The notes under the pieces are model-generated. The model searched no databases. It was not told the origin of the DNA and worked only from the letters and a program-made list of their open reading frames with translations. A stretch of DNA of 64,000 bases, from positions 620,001-684,000 of the forward strand of contig NZ_BNCI01000001.1 in the NCBI RefSeq assembly GCF_014656395.1, given 5' to 3'. Numbering within the stretch: position 1 is the first letter of the stretch; every line of letters starts with the position of its first letter. The stretch comes from Kordiimonas sediminis (lineage in GTDB: Bacteria > Pseudomonadota > Alphaproteobacteria > Sphingomonadales > Kordiimonadaceae). Position numbers and translations under genes: made by a program. This document shows, piece after piece, positions 53,572 to 62,963 of this stretch.

Positions 53572-53588
53572 TGCACCAGCTTTGCACC
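53572..53588 (+). repeat. TGCACC pair, right side of element 2
   Basis: TGCACCAGCTTTGCACC, 44 bases inside the third att copy. Its partner is at 51490-51506. This type differs from the GGTACACA pairs of element 1. Confidence 0.4.
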
Positions 53589-53631
53589 ATTTATGACGTA
53601 AGCTATTGAATATAAAGGATTATTCTATGCT

Positions 53632-53645
53632 TCTTCTGGGCACCA
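53632..53645 (+). repeat. Third att copy (right chromosomal end)
   Basis: TCTTCTGGGCACCA, identical to the last 14 bases of the tRNA; a 16-base window has one mismatch. It is followed directly by the terminator that probably once served the tRNA. Confidence 0.75.
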
Positions 53646-53648
53646 ATC

Positions 53649-53685
53649 AAAAAGGCCTTGCTTCTTAATTGAAGCAGGCCTTTTT
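53649..53685 (+). terminator. Displaced terminator of tRNA-Leu
   Basis: AAAAAGGCCTTGCTTC pairs with GAAGCAGGCCTTTTT (one mismatch) around TTAATT, ending in T. It lies four bases after the third att copy, where the original tRNA 3' end would have been, about 10.7 kb from the tRNA now. Confidence 0.75.
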
Positions 53686-53763
53686 AATTCCATTAAATGA
53701 CTACATCTACTCCGCTTCTCATTGAAAATCGTGCACGTCCTATCCAAATATTGAAGGACTCTC

Positions 53764-55206
53764 TTAAATATAGCCTTCCAGATCTGACTCAGAACGGTAC
53801 TCACGGGGTATATCAATCCAGAATGTAGAGCCACCTTCCGCACGGTTTTCAAAATCAATATCACCGCCCATGGCCTGCATCAGTGTCTTGCAGATACTAA
53901 GACCAAGTCCGACCCCTTCTTCACCCAGGGATTCCTGCCCCGCCCGCAAAAATGGTTCAAAAATCTCGGATTTATGTTTTGCGGAAATTCCGGGCCCCTG
54001 GTCCTGGACACTAAGACGTACAACATCCGGCCGAGTCTCCACCGTGACGGTAATAACGCCGCCACGGGGGCCGTATTTGGCCGCATTGGTCACCAAATTC
54101 AGGATTACCTGCTGCAACCGGATTTTATCAGCGCACACGGGGAATTGCTCTTTTGACTTGAAGTCCGTGACAAGCTTGCAGGACTTTTTCGTCAGGATGC
54201 TGTCCAGCATTGGAATAGTCTCTGCCACCAGCTGTGTAAGATCAAATGCCTCAGCCCGGATTGAAACTTTGTTTTCCTTCAGGGTCGTAAAATTCAGGAC
54301 ATCATTGATCAATCGCAGAAGCACTTCACCGCTGCTGTGAATATAGCCGAGATATTCCTGCTGTTTTTCATTAACGGGGCCTGCTATCCCGGCCTGTATA
54401 GTATCGGCAAAACCGATAATGGCATTAAGCGGTGTACGCAGTTCGTGGGATACACTGGCCATGAACCGGGATTTGGATTCATTGGCTTCCTGCACTTTCT
54501 GCAAGGACGAAAGCGCATTCATCTCTGCATCGTAACGAGCACGAATTTCATCTTCAAGCCGCTGATGCTTGAACGCTGTGATCATCAGATGAATGCTCAT
54601 TAAAATACAGGCATTGGTCACCACAAGTGTAAGCGAAGTCCAGCTATCAACCACGTCTGGATTAAAATTAAATGTCACGCTGGCTGCGTTAACATAAACC
54701 CGCACGATAAAAGCAAGGAGATGTATGGCCAAGCAGGCCATCAGGAAATTTTTCTCGGTTTTACTTCTGAACCCATTCCAGCGCCACAGAATTATGATCG
54801 AATAGAGCATCGACCCAATGATCACCGACATGGCAAAACTGACCCGTATCAAGGTCGGAACCTGGGTAAAGTAAGAAAGCAGTCCTGTTCCGACGATAAA
54901 CAGGCTTATGTATAATAACAGCTTCTTCGGAAGCCTTGAGCGGGTGAAGTGCACGCAGCCGACCATCAAAAACATATAGCCAAAAAGAATGACCGCGTTG
55001 CCAACATGCACAAAATCAGAAAACCGGCGCAAATCATTATCAAGCGCAATGGTTGCCTCGCCAAAAATAAGCGCAGTAAACAGAACCCAGGACAATGTCC
55101 CCGGAACATCCTTATGCTTTTGCCTGATCAATAATAATAAAATCAGAAATGCTGCATAATATATAAAGGCGACCCATCTGAGGGTTACCAAATCCAGAAC
55201 CGCCAT
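53764..55206 (-). CDS. Membrane histidine kinase
   Basis: 480 residues. Seven hydrophobic helices fill residues 5-210 with no large periplasmic domain, so it may sense something in or near the membrane. The kinase core has H-box S-H-E-L-R-T-P-L-N-A-I-I-G, N-box N-L-V-T-N-A-A-K-Y-G, G1 D-Q-G-P-G-I and G2 G-V-G-L-G-L-S-I. No response regulator is adjacent. It ends near the displaced tRNA terminator. The signal is unknown. Confidence 0.88.
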   Translation of the reverse strand: MAVLDLVTLRWVAFIYYAAFLILLLLIRQKHKDVPGTLSWVLFTALIFGEATIALDNDLRRFSDFVHVGNAVILFGYMFLMVGCVHFTRSRLPKKLLLYISLFIVGTGLLSYFTQVPTLIRVSFAMSVIIGSMLYSIIILWRWNGFRSKTEKNFLMACLAIHLLAFIVRVYVNAASVTFNFNPDVVDSWTSLTLVVTNACILMSIHLMITAFKHQRLEDEIRARYDAEMNALSSLQKVQEANESKSRFMASVSHELRTPLNAIIGFADTIQAGIAGPVNEKQQEYLGYIHSSGEVLLRLINDVLNFTTLKENKVSIRAEAFDLTQLVAETIPMLDSILTKKSCKLVTDFKSKEQFPVCADKIRLQQVILNLVTNAAKYGPRGGVITVTVETRPDVVRLSVQDQGPGISAKHKSEIFEPFLRAGQESLGEEGVGLGLSICKTLMQAMGGDIDFENRAEGGSTFWIDIPREYRSESDLEGYI

Positions 55207-55413
55207 TAGAAATCTCTATTTCCACAAACAGTCATTAAAAAAATCTGTCCGCAGGATACAGGGCTGAAAGTTAATTTAGTCTTTATAGCGGTGAGAGTAT
55301 CTTATTCAGTGAAATAAGCCACCCATGATCGGAATTTCCGTGTGCAAACAGTCGACCCGGGCGGGTCGCCAAGGATAACGTGCTCAGAACAAAGTGGAAC
55401 TTTTTTGAAGCTA

Positions 55414-56688
55414 TTACTCGGCAATGCCGCTTTCGCGCGCCACCGTTTCAACATGGCCCATAACGCGCAGCAGATTTTCACCCCAAAGTTTTTGAATAGC
55501 TGCACGGCTATATCCTCGCCGCAGTAACCCCTTGGTAACATTCAGGCTTTCGCCAGCATGGTCCCAACCCAGGACGCCGCCACCACCATCAAAGTCAGAG
55601 GCAATTCCCACATGATCTATCCCGGCTATTTTCACAGCGTGGTCAACATGATCCAAAAAATCATCCAGTGTTACTCGACGCCACTTGGGTAAAATTTCAG
55701 CCTCAAGTCTTTTTTGGTACTCCGCTACAATTTCAGGATCAATGATGGCCATATATTCAAGATCAAGAATGCCCATCTCGCGTCTAAGCGCAAAAATCTC
55801 CCGCCACATCTCGGACGGTTGATCCAACAGAAATTCATCAACCGCTGTTACCTGAATAACACCGCCCTTTGCCGCGATGGCACGCAACTGTTCATCATCA
55901 AGATTGCGACTGTGTGAGCGTACACTGGCTACACCCGAATGGGATGCAATCACGGGGGCCGCTGATAATGCCACCGCCTCCATGACAGTTTCCTTCGCCG
56001 TGTGGGAGACGTCAACCATAATGCCAAGCCGGTTCATTTCCATGATAACACTTCGACCAAAATCGCTTAAACCGCCATGCTCTGACCGCTGATCTGAAAA
56101 TCGTGCCTTGGGGTCTGAACTATCCGCGATATCATTATGACCCATATGAGTAAGCGTCATATACCGCGCCCCCAGGTCATAATATTCCTTCAGCCGCCCA
56201 ATATCCTTGCCAATCACAAATCCATTTTCGATCCCGATCAAGGCAATTTTCTTTTTCTGGTCGTAGAGCGCACGGACGTCTGCAACCGACTGTGCAAAGC
56301 CGATCGTCTCCGAATTCTGCTGCACCATGCGGTGAATAGCCCTGAATTTATTCAGCGCGGCGTCATGTGCCGCCTTATATTCCCAATCATTTCGGTAATT
56401 TTGGCCCACATAAACAATAAAGAATGCCGCATCGAGACCGCCTTCCTTCATCTTGACAAGATCAACTTGTTGCCGGTCACGCCGGGCCGGATCAACAACA
56501 TCTGTGGCGAAATTCTCTGGTATATCGACATGACTGTCGAGTGTTAACAAACTATCATGAAACTGCCGGATTTCAGCAAGGGACATTTCCCGACTATTAG
56601 AGGCGGGGTCTGCATATCCGCTGGCCGTAAACATGCTGGCCACTATCAGACCATATAGACTTTTTCGGGAAATAGATATTTTCATCAT
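55414..56688 (-). CDS. Membrane dipeptidase (peptidase M19), exported
   Basis: About 424 residues from ATG 56688, six bases after AGGA; an ATG at 56694 is also possible. Signal peptide to about residue 24. M19 zinc ligands: D-S-H-V-D-I-P, G-I-E-N-G-F, D-V-S-H-T-A and A-S-H-S-G-V. The renal dipeptidase family cleaves dipeptides including cystinyl-glycine and leukotriene-type conjugates. It starts close to the metalloprotease stop (56697), the last gene of the cluster. Confidence 0.9.
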   Translation of the reverse strand: MMKISISRKSLYGLIVASMFTASGYADPASNSREMSLAEIRQFHDSLLTLDSHVDIPENFATDVVDPARRDRQQVDLVKMKEGGLDAAFFIVYVGQNYRNDWEYKAAHDAALNKFRAIHRMVQQNSETIGFAQSVADVRALYDQKKKIALIGIENGFVIGKDIGRLKEYYDLGARYMTLTHMGHNDIADSSDPKARFSDQRSEHGGLSDFGRSVIMEMNRLGIMVDVSHTAKETVMEAVALSAAPVIASHSGVASVRSHSRNLDDEQLRAIAAKGGVIQVTAVDEFLLDQPSEMWREIFALRREMGILDLEYMAIIDPEIVAEYQKRLEAEILPKWRRVTLDDFLDHVDHAVKIAGIDHVGIASDFDGGGGVLGWDHAGESLNVTKGLLRRGYSRAAIQKLWGENLLRVMGHVETVARESGIAE

Positions 56689-56696
56689 TCTCATTC

Positions 56697-59153
56697 CTAA
56701 ATCGGCGATCCGGGCGGCATTTGCGCCAATTCATTCCGTGCAGGTACATACTCCCCTGCGAAAAAGCTTTGTAAGCGTCCACGCTGAAACGCGACATGTG
56801 GTGCACGCAGCGGACCGGGTTTTTCCTGATTAAAGCGGGCCTCTACTCGGTGTAGTTCAGACCGCAGGTACGCCCTGACTGGTGCTGAAACCGCTCTATC
56901 GGAGGCATGCTGCATCAACAGGTGCAGATACACATGTTCAATACTGCGTGCGACCGCACCCGCCATCCCCTTCTGACCTCGTTTGGCAAAGACATGCGCC
57001 GAGATTTTACCAAGATACTCAGGCAATGACATCTGCGCATCATCCCGCAGGGAAAACTCTGAAACCCTGGCCAGGCGCGCCGGATGTAATAACAGCGAAA
57101 CCAGATGATTTGACGCTGCCTCTGAAGCCGCCAGCGGGTCAATTGTCAGATACAGGCCGTTTTTGCGTGGCATGCTCTCTCTGTCTGGTGCATCGCCCAG
57201 TGCCTTTGGCGGAATCAGATCAAGGATATGATCGGGGATTTCAAGTGTCTCAGGCGTTAAAACGGCCAATAGGGCAGACAAGGCACGTTCCTGACCCTCG
57301 GCGGGCACAATGTCATTCAGTTGTTGCCCCTCTGCGCGTCTGACAGCATATTCATAATTTCTGCCCCCAATATGCTTGGCAACTGCTTCAACCTGATACC
57401 TAAAATAATAATAAAGCGTGGCAAAACTGTCCTCCAATGTCGACAGACTTGCACCAACCGGCACTGACTTTTCCGAGAAATTCGCCAAAGCAATGGACCG
57501 GACCTTAAGTATCGTACCAAGTTCCAAAACAATATCTTCACCCACATCCCAGATATGGGAGTGTGTGTGACCATTGACGACCGATCTGTCATAAATCCCG
57601 CCGTGGTGGGAGAAAAACCGCAATCCCTGTGCTCTGGCTTTCTCCAGAATACCGGCAAGCGCCGCATTTTCATCTGAACCTTCTGGGAAATCAGAATAGC
57701 CGTAGGCAATCGAGACTTTGTCCCAGGCGCCAACCTTGTTGAAATATGCCTCTGAAAAATCAAGTGCACCGTCTGCGCGAATTTTCACCATCGGAAACGG
57801 ATCATCCATCGCAGAAGCCCTTCCCAAGGGGCTGGTGCTTGCAATGCTGTTATGCGCAAGACCAAGGGAATGACCGATTTCGTGCGCAGACAATTGCCGC
57901 TGTCGTGCGAGCGCAAAATCAATTGCTTCCTGCCCATCAGATGCAGCCGTCTCATAAGGTCCCATAAGAGCCGTAGCCATCAGCATATTTTGCCGCACCC
58001 GCAAAGACCCTATGGTCACCGTAGCCTTCAGAATTTCTCCGGTTCTGGGGTCAGAAACATAACTACCCGTCGAATATCCACGTGTTTCCCGGTGTACCCA
58101 ATTAATGACATTATAGCGGGCATCAAGGGGGTCCATATCTTCTGGCATTAACCTGATCTGGAAGGCGTTCTTATAGCCTGCTGCCTCAAACGCCGAATTC
58201 CACCACATGCCCCCTTCCATAATTGCAGAGCGAACAGGCTCCGGCATGCCGCGATCAATATAATAAATGATCGGCTTCACCGCTTCACTGATTGGTGCCT
58301 CTGGATTTTTCTTTTCCAGTCTAAAGCGCCGAATATAAGCCCGGTCCAAACTGTCAGTCAGGCCAACGCTATAATCACGAAAACGCTCAGGAGTAAAACT
58401 GCTATCTGCATGATAGGCACGCGGCTTGTATCCGTCATCTGGCAGTGCCACGAAACTGATGTGCTGGCGCACCGTCAAAGCTATTGGCGGCGCCGCAACC
58501 GATCTGATGTGGGGGCTGTTAGCCTCCCCTGTAAAGGTAAGCAGTGTTTCAAATTCACTGTTTTTAGGGAAAAACTTTGTCCGTGGGCCATAAATCGCAG
58601 ATCTGGACAGATCAATCTGGTAACTACTTTTCCCGCGGGATCGCAGCCGTGCCTGAATTCCTGCCTGATCCGCCAATAGAAAGTCTGTCAGATCAACTGT
58701 GTAGCTAGTGGCATTTTCTGTCTGAACCTCAAAGCCCCAAAGAATTGAGTCTGCAAATGACTCGTCCACCGTCCGTGCCTCAGAGACATTTCCAAACTCG
58801 GCCCTGAATTTCATATTGAGATGGCGCAGAAAGACCTTAGGGCCAAGGCGCTCAAACTGTACGAGCTTGCTACGACCCGGGATTTGCCGATCAATTCCGA
58901 TGGGGTTTGCACCCAGGCCCGTTGCCGTCCCGGCCTGCATGATAAACGGACCCGACCGGGCTGGTATCTCCATTAGGACTCGGCCAGTTTGGGCATCATA
59001 GGTGAAGGGTAAGAAGCTTTCCTCTGCTGCCACAGTCTGCGCCGTAACTGGCTGGACAGTCACCATCCAGACAAACACAAGCAACCCAAGAAGCGGTTTA
59101 ATGCCATTCACACCCCGACGGACCAAATGATCACTTGCTCCTGCCTTATTCAT
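56697..59153 (-). CDS. Zinc-dependent metalloprotease (DUF5117/DUF5118-type)
   Basis: 818 residues from ATG 59153, after a GGGGG site. A signal/anchor segment lies near residues 21-38. The centre holds H-E-I-G-H-S-L-G-L-A-H-N, the H-E-x-x-H-x-x-G-x-x-H zinc site of metzincin-type proteases. The preceding part is the DUF5117-like domain (V-I-N-W-V-H-R, Y-S-T-G-S-Y-V-S-D-P-R-T-G-E). It probably digests proteins outside the inner membrane to feed the dipeptidase downstream. Confidence 0.88.
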   Translation of the reverse strand: MNKAGASDHLVRRGVNGIKPLLGLLVFVWMVTVQPVTAQTVAAEESFLPFTYDAQTGRVLMEIPARSGPFIMQAGTATGLGANPIGIDRQIPGRSKLVQFERLGPKVFLRHLNMKFRAEFGNVSEARTVDESFADSILWGFEVQTENATSYTVDLTDFLLADQAGIQARLRSRGKSSYQIDLSRSAIYGPRTKFFPKNSEFETLLTFTGEANSPHIRSVAAPPIALTVRQHISFVALPDDGYKPRAYHADSSFTPERFRDYSVGLTDSLDRAYIRRFRLEKKNPEAPISEAVKPIIYYIDRGMPEPVRSAIMEGGMWWNSAFEAAGYKNAFQIRLMPEDMDPLDARYNVINWVHRETRGYSTGSYVSDPRTGEILKATVTIGSLRVRQNMLMATALMGPYETAASDGQEAIDFALARQRQLSAHEIGHSLGLAHNSIASTSPLGRASAMDDPFPMVKIRADGALDFSEAYFNKVGAWDKVSIAYGYSDFPEGSDENAALAGILEKARAQGLRFFSHHGGIYDRSVVNGHTHSHIWDVGEDIVLELGTILKVRSIALANFSEKSVPVGASLSTLEDSFATLYYYFRYQVEAVAKHIGGRNYEYAVRRAEGQQLNDIVPAEGQERALSALLAVLTPETLEIPDHILDLIPPKALGDAPDRESMPRKNGLYLTIDPLAASEAASNHLVSLLLHPARLARVSEFSLRDDAQMSLPEYLGKISAHVFAKRGQKGMAGAVARSIEHVYLHLLMQHASDRAVSAPVRAYLRSELHRVEARFNQEKPGPLRAPHVAFQRGRLQSFFAGEYVPARNELAQMPPGSPI

Positions 59154-59198
59154 AAAATCCCCCTGCGTGCCCAGATTATCAATGGTCCCCAAAAAGTC

Positions 59199-60299
59199 TT
59201 AGTGCACCTTGTGGTCGATCAGGATATCCAGCACCTTTTCAGCAAAGCCGTGGTAGGACATCTCGGCTGTATTGCTCATCATTACAAAACCAATATCTAG
59301 GGCAGGGATGAAAGCCACATACGCCTTAAAACCATCATTGCCGCCATGCCGGATAATAGTCTGACCCTTCTGAACCCCACGGTGCCAGCCGAAACCGACA
59401 TTTTCAAATTTGCCCATTGCAGGTGCGTACATGTCATTAAGCAAGTCTTCATCTAACAGAACTTCGCTGCCGTGACGGCCACCATTTAGTTTCATCTGCA
59501 CATAGGGAATCATATCCGCAAGGCTGGAGATCAGGGTCGAGCTGGGGCCATGCATACGGTTATACGGATACACATCAGCAACCCGACGTTTACCGTCTTT
59601 TAGAATGTGCAGGGAATTAAGTTTGGCCATATCAGCATCGCGGATCAGGAACGTGCTTTGTTCCATACCAAGCGGCGCCAGTATATTATCCTGTACATAC
59701 TGTTCAAAAGTCATGCCGGACACTTTTGCTATCACATCTCCCAGCAGTTCATACCCTGTGTTACAATATTGGTATTTTGTCTCTGGTGCATGGGTCAGGA
59801 ATTTGTGGGAAATAAAGTCCCTGACAAAACGCTCTAGCGCCTCTTCATCATAATCAGGATCATGCCACGGATCACTGTCAAAATCCGGCATCCCGGTAAT
59901 ATGACTGGCAAACTGGCGTACTGTCAGATCTTTATACCGGCCATCAACCAATACAAAATATGGGACATAGTCGACGACCGGCTTGTCCACATCCAACTTG
60001 CCTGCTTCATGCAGTTGCATCAATGCCGTTGCGACAAACGTCTTTGATACAGAAGCCATATGAAACAGCGACTGGCTGGTGACCGGCTCTTTGGTGTACA
60101 TATTTTTAACGCCAAAGGTTTCTTCATACAATACCTGATCCTTGCTCACCACCGCGAGCGCCATCCCCTGAACATCAAACTTCTCTATTTCAGCCTGAAT
60201 AAGATTTGTCACCTTGGTTTGCGGAAAGTCATCCGCAGATACACGCAGCGGCAACAACACCGTCAAAGATACCAATAAATATTTCAGAACAGACTTCAT
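59199..60299 (-). CDS. Class C beta-lactamase-family serine hydrolase
   Basis: 366 residues with a signal peptide (about 1-22). The S-x-x-K motif is S-V-S-K (catalytic serine near residue 84), the Y-x-N is Y-C-N-T-G-Y, and the third motif is R-H-G-G. Such proteins hydrolyse peptides, esters or D-amino acid substrates and are rarely true beta-lactamases. It lies nine bases after the MalY gene. A D-aminopeptidase or peptide-trimming role fits the cluster. Confidence 0.85.
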   Translation of the reverse strand: MKSVLKYLLVSLTVLLPLRVSADDFPQTKVTNLIQAEIEKFDVQGMALAVVSKDQVLYEETFGVKNMYTKEPVTSQSLFHMASVSKTFVATALMQLHEAGKLDVDKPVVDYVPYFVLVDGRYKDLTVRQFASHITGMPDFDSDPWHDPDYDEEALERFVRDFISHKFLTHAPETKYQYCNTGYELLGDVIAKVSGMTFEQYVQDNILAPLGMEQSTFLIRDADMAKLNSLHILKDGKRRVADVYPYNRMHGPSSTLISSLADMIPYVQMKLNGGRHGSEVLLDEDLLNDMYAPAMGKFENVGFGWHRGVQKGQTIIRHGGNDGFKAYVAFIPALDIGFVMMSNTAEMSYHGFAEKVLDILIDHKVH

Positions 60300-60308
60300 T
60301 CTATCCCC

Positions 60309-61460
60309 CTATGAATTAAGCGCAGCCTGCAAGCGTTTCAGACCTTCAAGAAGTGTTTTCTCAGAGCATGCGAGATTAACGCGGAAATAGCCGACGCCTT
60401 CGCCGCCAAAGTCCCGACCATCAGACAGCCGAACCCCGGCCCTGATCATTTTCCCGTAAAGTTCATCCTGGTCTTTACCGATATTCCGGAAATCTACCCA
60501 GCATAGATAGGTGCCTTCCGGGCGCGTAACGCGCAGCTGCGGCAAATTATCGGCCAGATACGTTTCCAGCGTCGCAAAATTGCGCTGAACATAAGCCATG
60601 ACATCATCCAGCCAATCTTCACATTCATTGTAGGCGGCAATCATGGCAACCGACCCAAAAATGCTGTCCAGATTTAGCTGTGCCCTGTCCATATATGCGC
60701 GGACATCTGACCGTACCTGATCATTTTGGATAACCAGCGTTGACTGCGGAATACCTGATGTATTGAAAGACTTGCTTGGGGATATAACCGTCACCACACG
60801 GTCCCCTGCCCGTGCCAGGGACCCAAGCGGACAATGCCGGTAGCCATTATAAATCAGATCGGCATGCACCTCGTCAGAAATAACAAGAATATCGTTACGC
60901 CGGCATATATCCAACAACGCTTCCAGTTCACCAAGCGTCCACACTCGTCCCGTGGGGTTATGCGGGCTACACAATATAAGAATTCTGGTCCGGCCAGAGA
61001 TAACAGATTCCAGATGATTGCTATCAAGGGTGAAACGGCCACTTTTGTTGTCCAACGGGTTTTCAATGACCTTACGGCCCTGTTTAGTCACAACATCCGA
61101 CAGCGGCTGATACCCGGGTGTTTGCAAAATGACCTCGTCACCTGGCTCGGAAAACAGCGTGATCATACTATCAATCGCATGGATTGCACCGGGCGGCGCG
61201 GGCACCAACCAGTCTGGTTTCACTGCCCACTGAAAGCGCCGGTCAAGCCAGCCGGTTATTGCTTCCGTATGGTCCCGTGACCCCGCCGTATAACCATACA
61301 CCGGATGGGCCAACCGCCGCTGCAAAGCAATGGTAATTGGCTCAGGGCACGGGAAGTCCATATCCGCAACCCACAGGGGGACCACGTCCGCGTCACACGT
61401 GTCCCATTTAAAGGAATGCGTCCCCCTGCGGTCGGGGGTTTTGTCGAAAATATATGACAT
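60309..61460 (-). CDS. MalY/PatB-type cystathionine beta-lyase (PLP)
   Basis: 383 residues. The PLP lysine is in I-S-P-S-K-S-F-N-T-S-G, the N-P-T-G motif is C-S-P-H-N-P-T-G, and the start F-D-K-T-P-D-R-R-G-T-H-S-x-K-W is typical of the MalY/PatB group, whose members cleave C-S bonds in cystathionine and cysteine conjugates. It follows NhaC by eight bases. It would release thiol, ammonia and pyruvate from sulfur amino acids brought in by the cluster. Confidence 0.9.
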   Translation of the reverse strand: MSYIFDKTPDRRGTHSFKWDTCDADVVPLWVADMDFPCPEPITIALQRRLAHPVYGYTAGSRDHTEAITGWLDRRFQWAVKPDWLVPAPPGAIHAIDSMITLFSEPGDEVILQTPGYQPLSDVVTKQGRKVIENPLDNKSGRFTLDSNHLESVISGRTRILILCSPHNPTGRVWTLGELEALLDICRRNDILVISDEVHADLIYNGYRHCPLGSLARAGDRVVTVISPSKSFNTSGIPQSTLVIQNDQVRSDVRAYMDRAQLNLDSIFGSVAMIAAYNECEDWLDDVMAYVQRNFATLETYLADNLPQLRVTRPEGTYLCWVDFRNIGKDQDELYGKMIRAGVRLSDGRDFGGEGVGYFRVNLACSEKTLLEGLKRLQAALNS

Positions 61461-61468
61461 AAACCCTC

Positions 61469-62872
61469 CTAAACAATCAGATACAATAGGAAACTTACCC
61501 CGGCGACGGTAAGAGCGTAAGGAAGCTGGGTAATGACGTGATCCATATGATCACTACCCGCACCGGCTGATGACAGCACTGAAGTATCCGATACCGGTGA
61601 CGCATGGTCACCAAATATGCCGCCACCCGCAACCGCCGCGATTGTCTTGAAAACAAGCGGATCAATCTGATTGCCGGTGAAACTATAGGCCACGGGCAGT
61701 GCAATCGGCACCATCAGGGCATAGGCGCCCCAACTTGTCCCCGTGGAAAAAGAAATGAAAGCTGTCAGCATGAACGTCACTGCAACCAGAAGCGCCGGGG
61801 TTAACAGGCCTTCGGTCTGTGAAATCAGAAAGTTCGCTGCCCCAAGCTCCTTGGTCACCACATTGATACAGTAAGCAAGGGCAATAATTATAAGAGCCGG
61901 AACAACATCCTTAATCCCGCGCGTTGCAATCGTCACCAGATGATCAACACTGGTGATCTGACGCCGGATCAACATCGCGACAGAAAGGTATGTTACCGCG
62001 CCCATAAAGGCTTCGGCGATCATAACTTCGCGCACTGTTATGTAGCTTACAATTGCCGTACCAAACAGGATGATTGCCGGCATAGCCAAGCCCCAAAACA
62101 GGGATACTTTTTCGTCCTTAGCTTCAACAAGTGTATCGCTTTCGGCACTGATAAGCGGCATTGCGCCTTCACGGAGCAGGGCGCCAGTTTCCTCAACCCT
62201 TTTTTCCGCCTTACGCATCGGACCAAAGTCAGGAATGATTTTCAGGCAAATGCCCAGCGCAAAAATCAACAATAGTATGGAATAAAAATTATACGGGATT
62301 GAGTTTACAAAAATCTGCATCGCCTGTTCAGCGGTCTCAACCGGACCACCCTGTGCGACAATCAATCCAACAATATAGGCTGCCCACGCTGTGAACGGCA
62401 CCAAAATGCAAACGGACGCTGTTGTAGAGTCTAGAATAAAGGCAAGCTTTTCCCGCGGGATTTTTACCCTGTCTGTCAACGGGCGCATGACAGCGCCTGT
62501 CATCAGGGGGCTGAAATAATCATCCACAATGAAAAAGCCCATACCCCAGGTGGTCAGCGCAACACCCTTCTGGCTTTTTCTTTTAGCGGAAAGCTTGTTA
62601 GCAAAGGTTGCGATTGCCCCTGAATCTTTCAACAACACAAAAAGAATGCCGATGAGACTGATAATCAGACACAGCCGAATAAATTCACCGTTCCCAAGGG
62701 CAGACTGAAACAATTCACTGAGCCCTGTGGCCGGGTCTGTGCCCAGCATAACCACACCAACAGCCGACCCCAGCAACAGGGAAAAAGCAGCAGAACGTGT
62801 TTTAAATGCAATTACAAGCGCGATTACAAGCGGGGCCAGCGACCATATCCCCCAAGTCATAGTTTCTTCCAT
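61469..62872 (-). CDS. NhaC-family Na+/H+ antiporter
   Basis: 467 residues with about eleven helices. Family segments: F-I-V-D-D-Y-F-S-P-L-M-T-G, S-T-T-A-S-V-C-I-L-V-P-F-T-A-W, T-G-T-S-W-G-A-Y and G-D-H-A-S-P-V-S-D-T. NhaC-like proteins exchange sodium for protons, or co-transport organic acids or amino acids. In a peptide cluster an amino-acid or sulfur-compound role is possible. ATG 62860, five bases after GGAAG, is an alternative start. Confidence 0.88.
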   Translation of the reverse strand: MEETMTWGIWSLAPLVIALVIAFKTRSAAFSLLLGSAVGVVMLGTDPATGLSELFQSALGNGEFIRLCLIISLIGILFVLLKDSGAIATFANKLSAKRKSQKGVALTTWGMGFFIVDDYFSPLMTGAVMRPLTDRVKIPREKLAFILDSTTASVCILVPFTAWAAYIVGLIVAQGGPVETAEQAMQIFVNSIPYNFYSILLLIFALGICLKIIPDFGPMRKAEKRVEETGALLREGAMPLISAESDTLVEAKDEKVSLFWGLAMPAIILFGTAIVSYITVREVMIAEAFMGAVTYLSVAMLIRRQITSVDHLVTIATRGIKDVVPALIIIALAYCINVVTKELGAANFLISQTEGLLTPALLVAVTFMLTAFISFSTGTSWGAYALMVPIALPVAYSFTGNQIDPLVFKTIAAVAGGGIFGDHASPVSDTSVLSSAGAGSDHMDHVITQLPYALTVAGVSFLLYLIV

Positions 62873-62963
62873 TTTACCACCAAGTCTTATTTATCCGGGC
62901 CAAACCAAAATACTGAAATAGCATGAGCAGGGGCGCATAACACCCCTGCTTATACTGCGAGGC

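Larger units (their letters stand above)
51367..53645. mobile_element. Element 2: reverse transcriptase segment in tandem
   Basis: About 2.3 kb, visibly AT-rich compared with the host genes, between the middle att copy and a third, 14-base copy. It has one gene (reverse transcriptase) plus a repeat-rich region. There is no integrase. It could be a remnant of an older element that first used the tRNA, or a passenger mobilised by element 1's integrase. Confidence 0.65.

Noticed and set aside
53632-53645. A second tRNA gene at the right boundary
   Set aside because: Only the acceptor end is repeated; no D, anticodon or T arm precedes it.
55353-55368. CGACCC/GGGTCG hairpin after the dipeptidase as a terminator
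   Set aside because: No T-run on either strand and a long distance from the stop codon.
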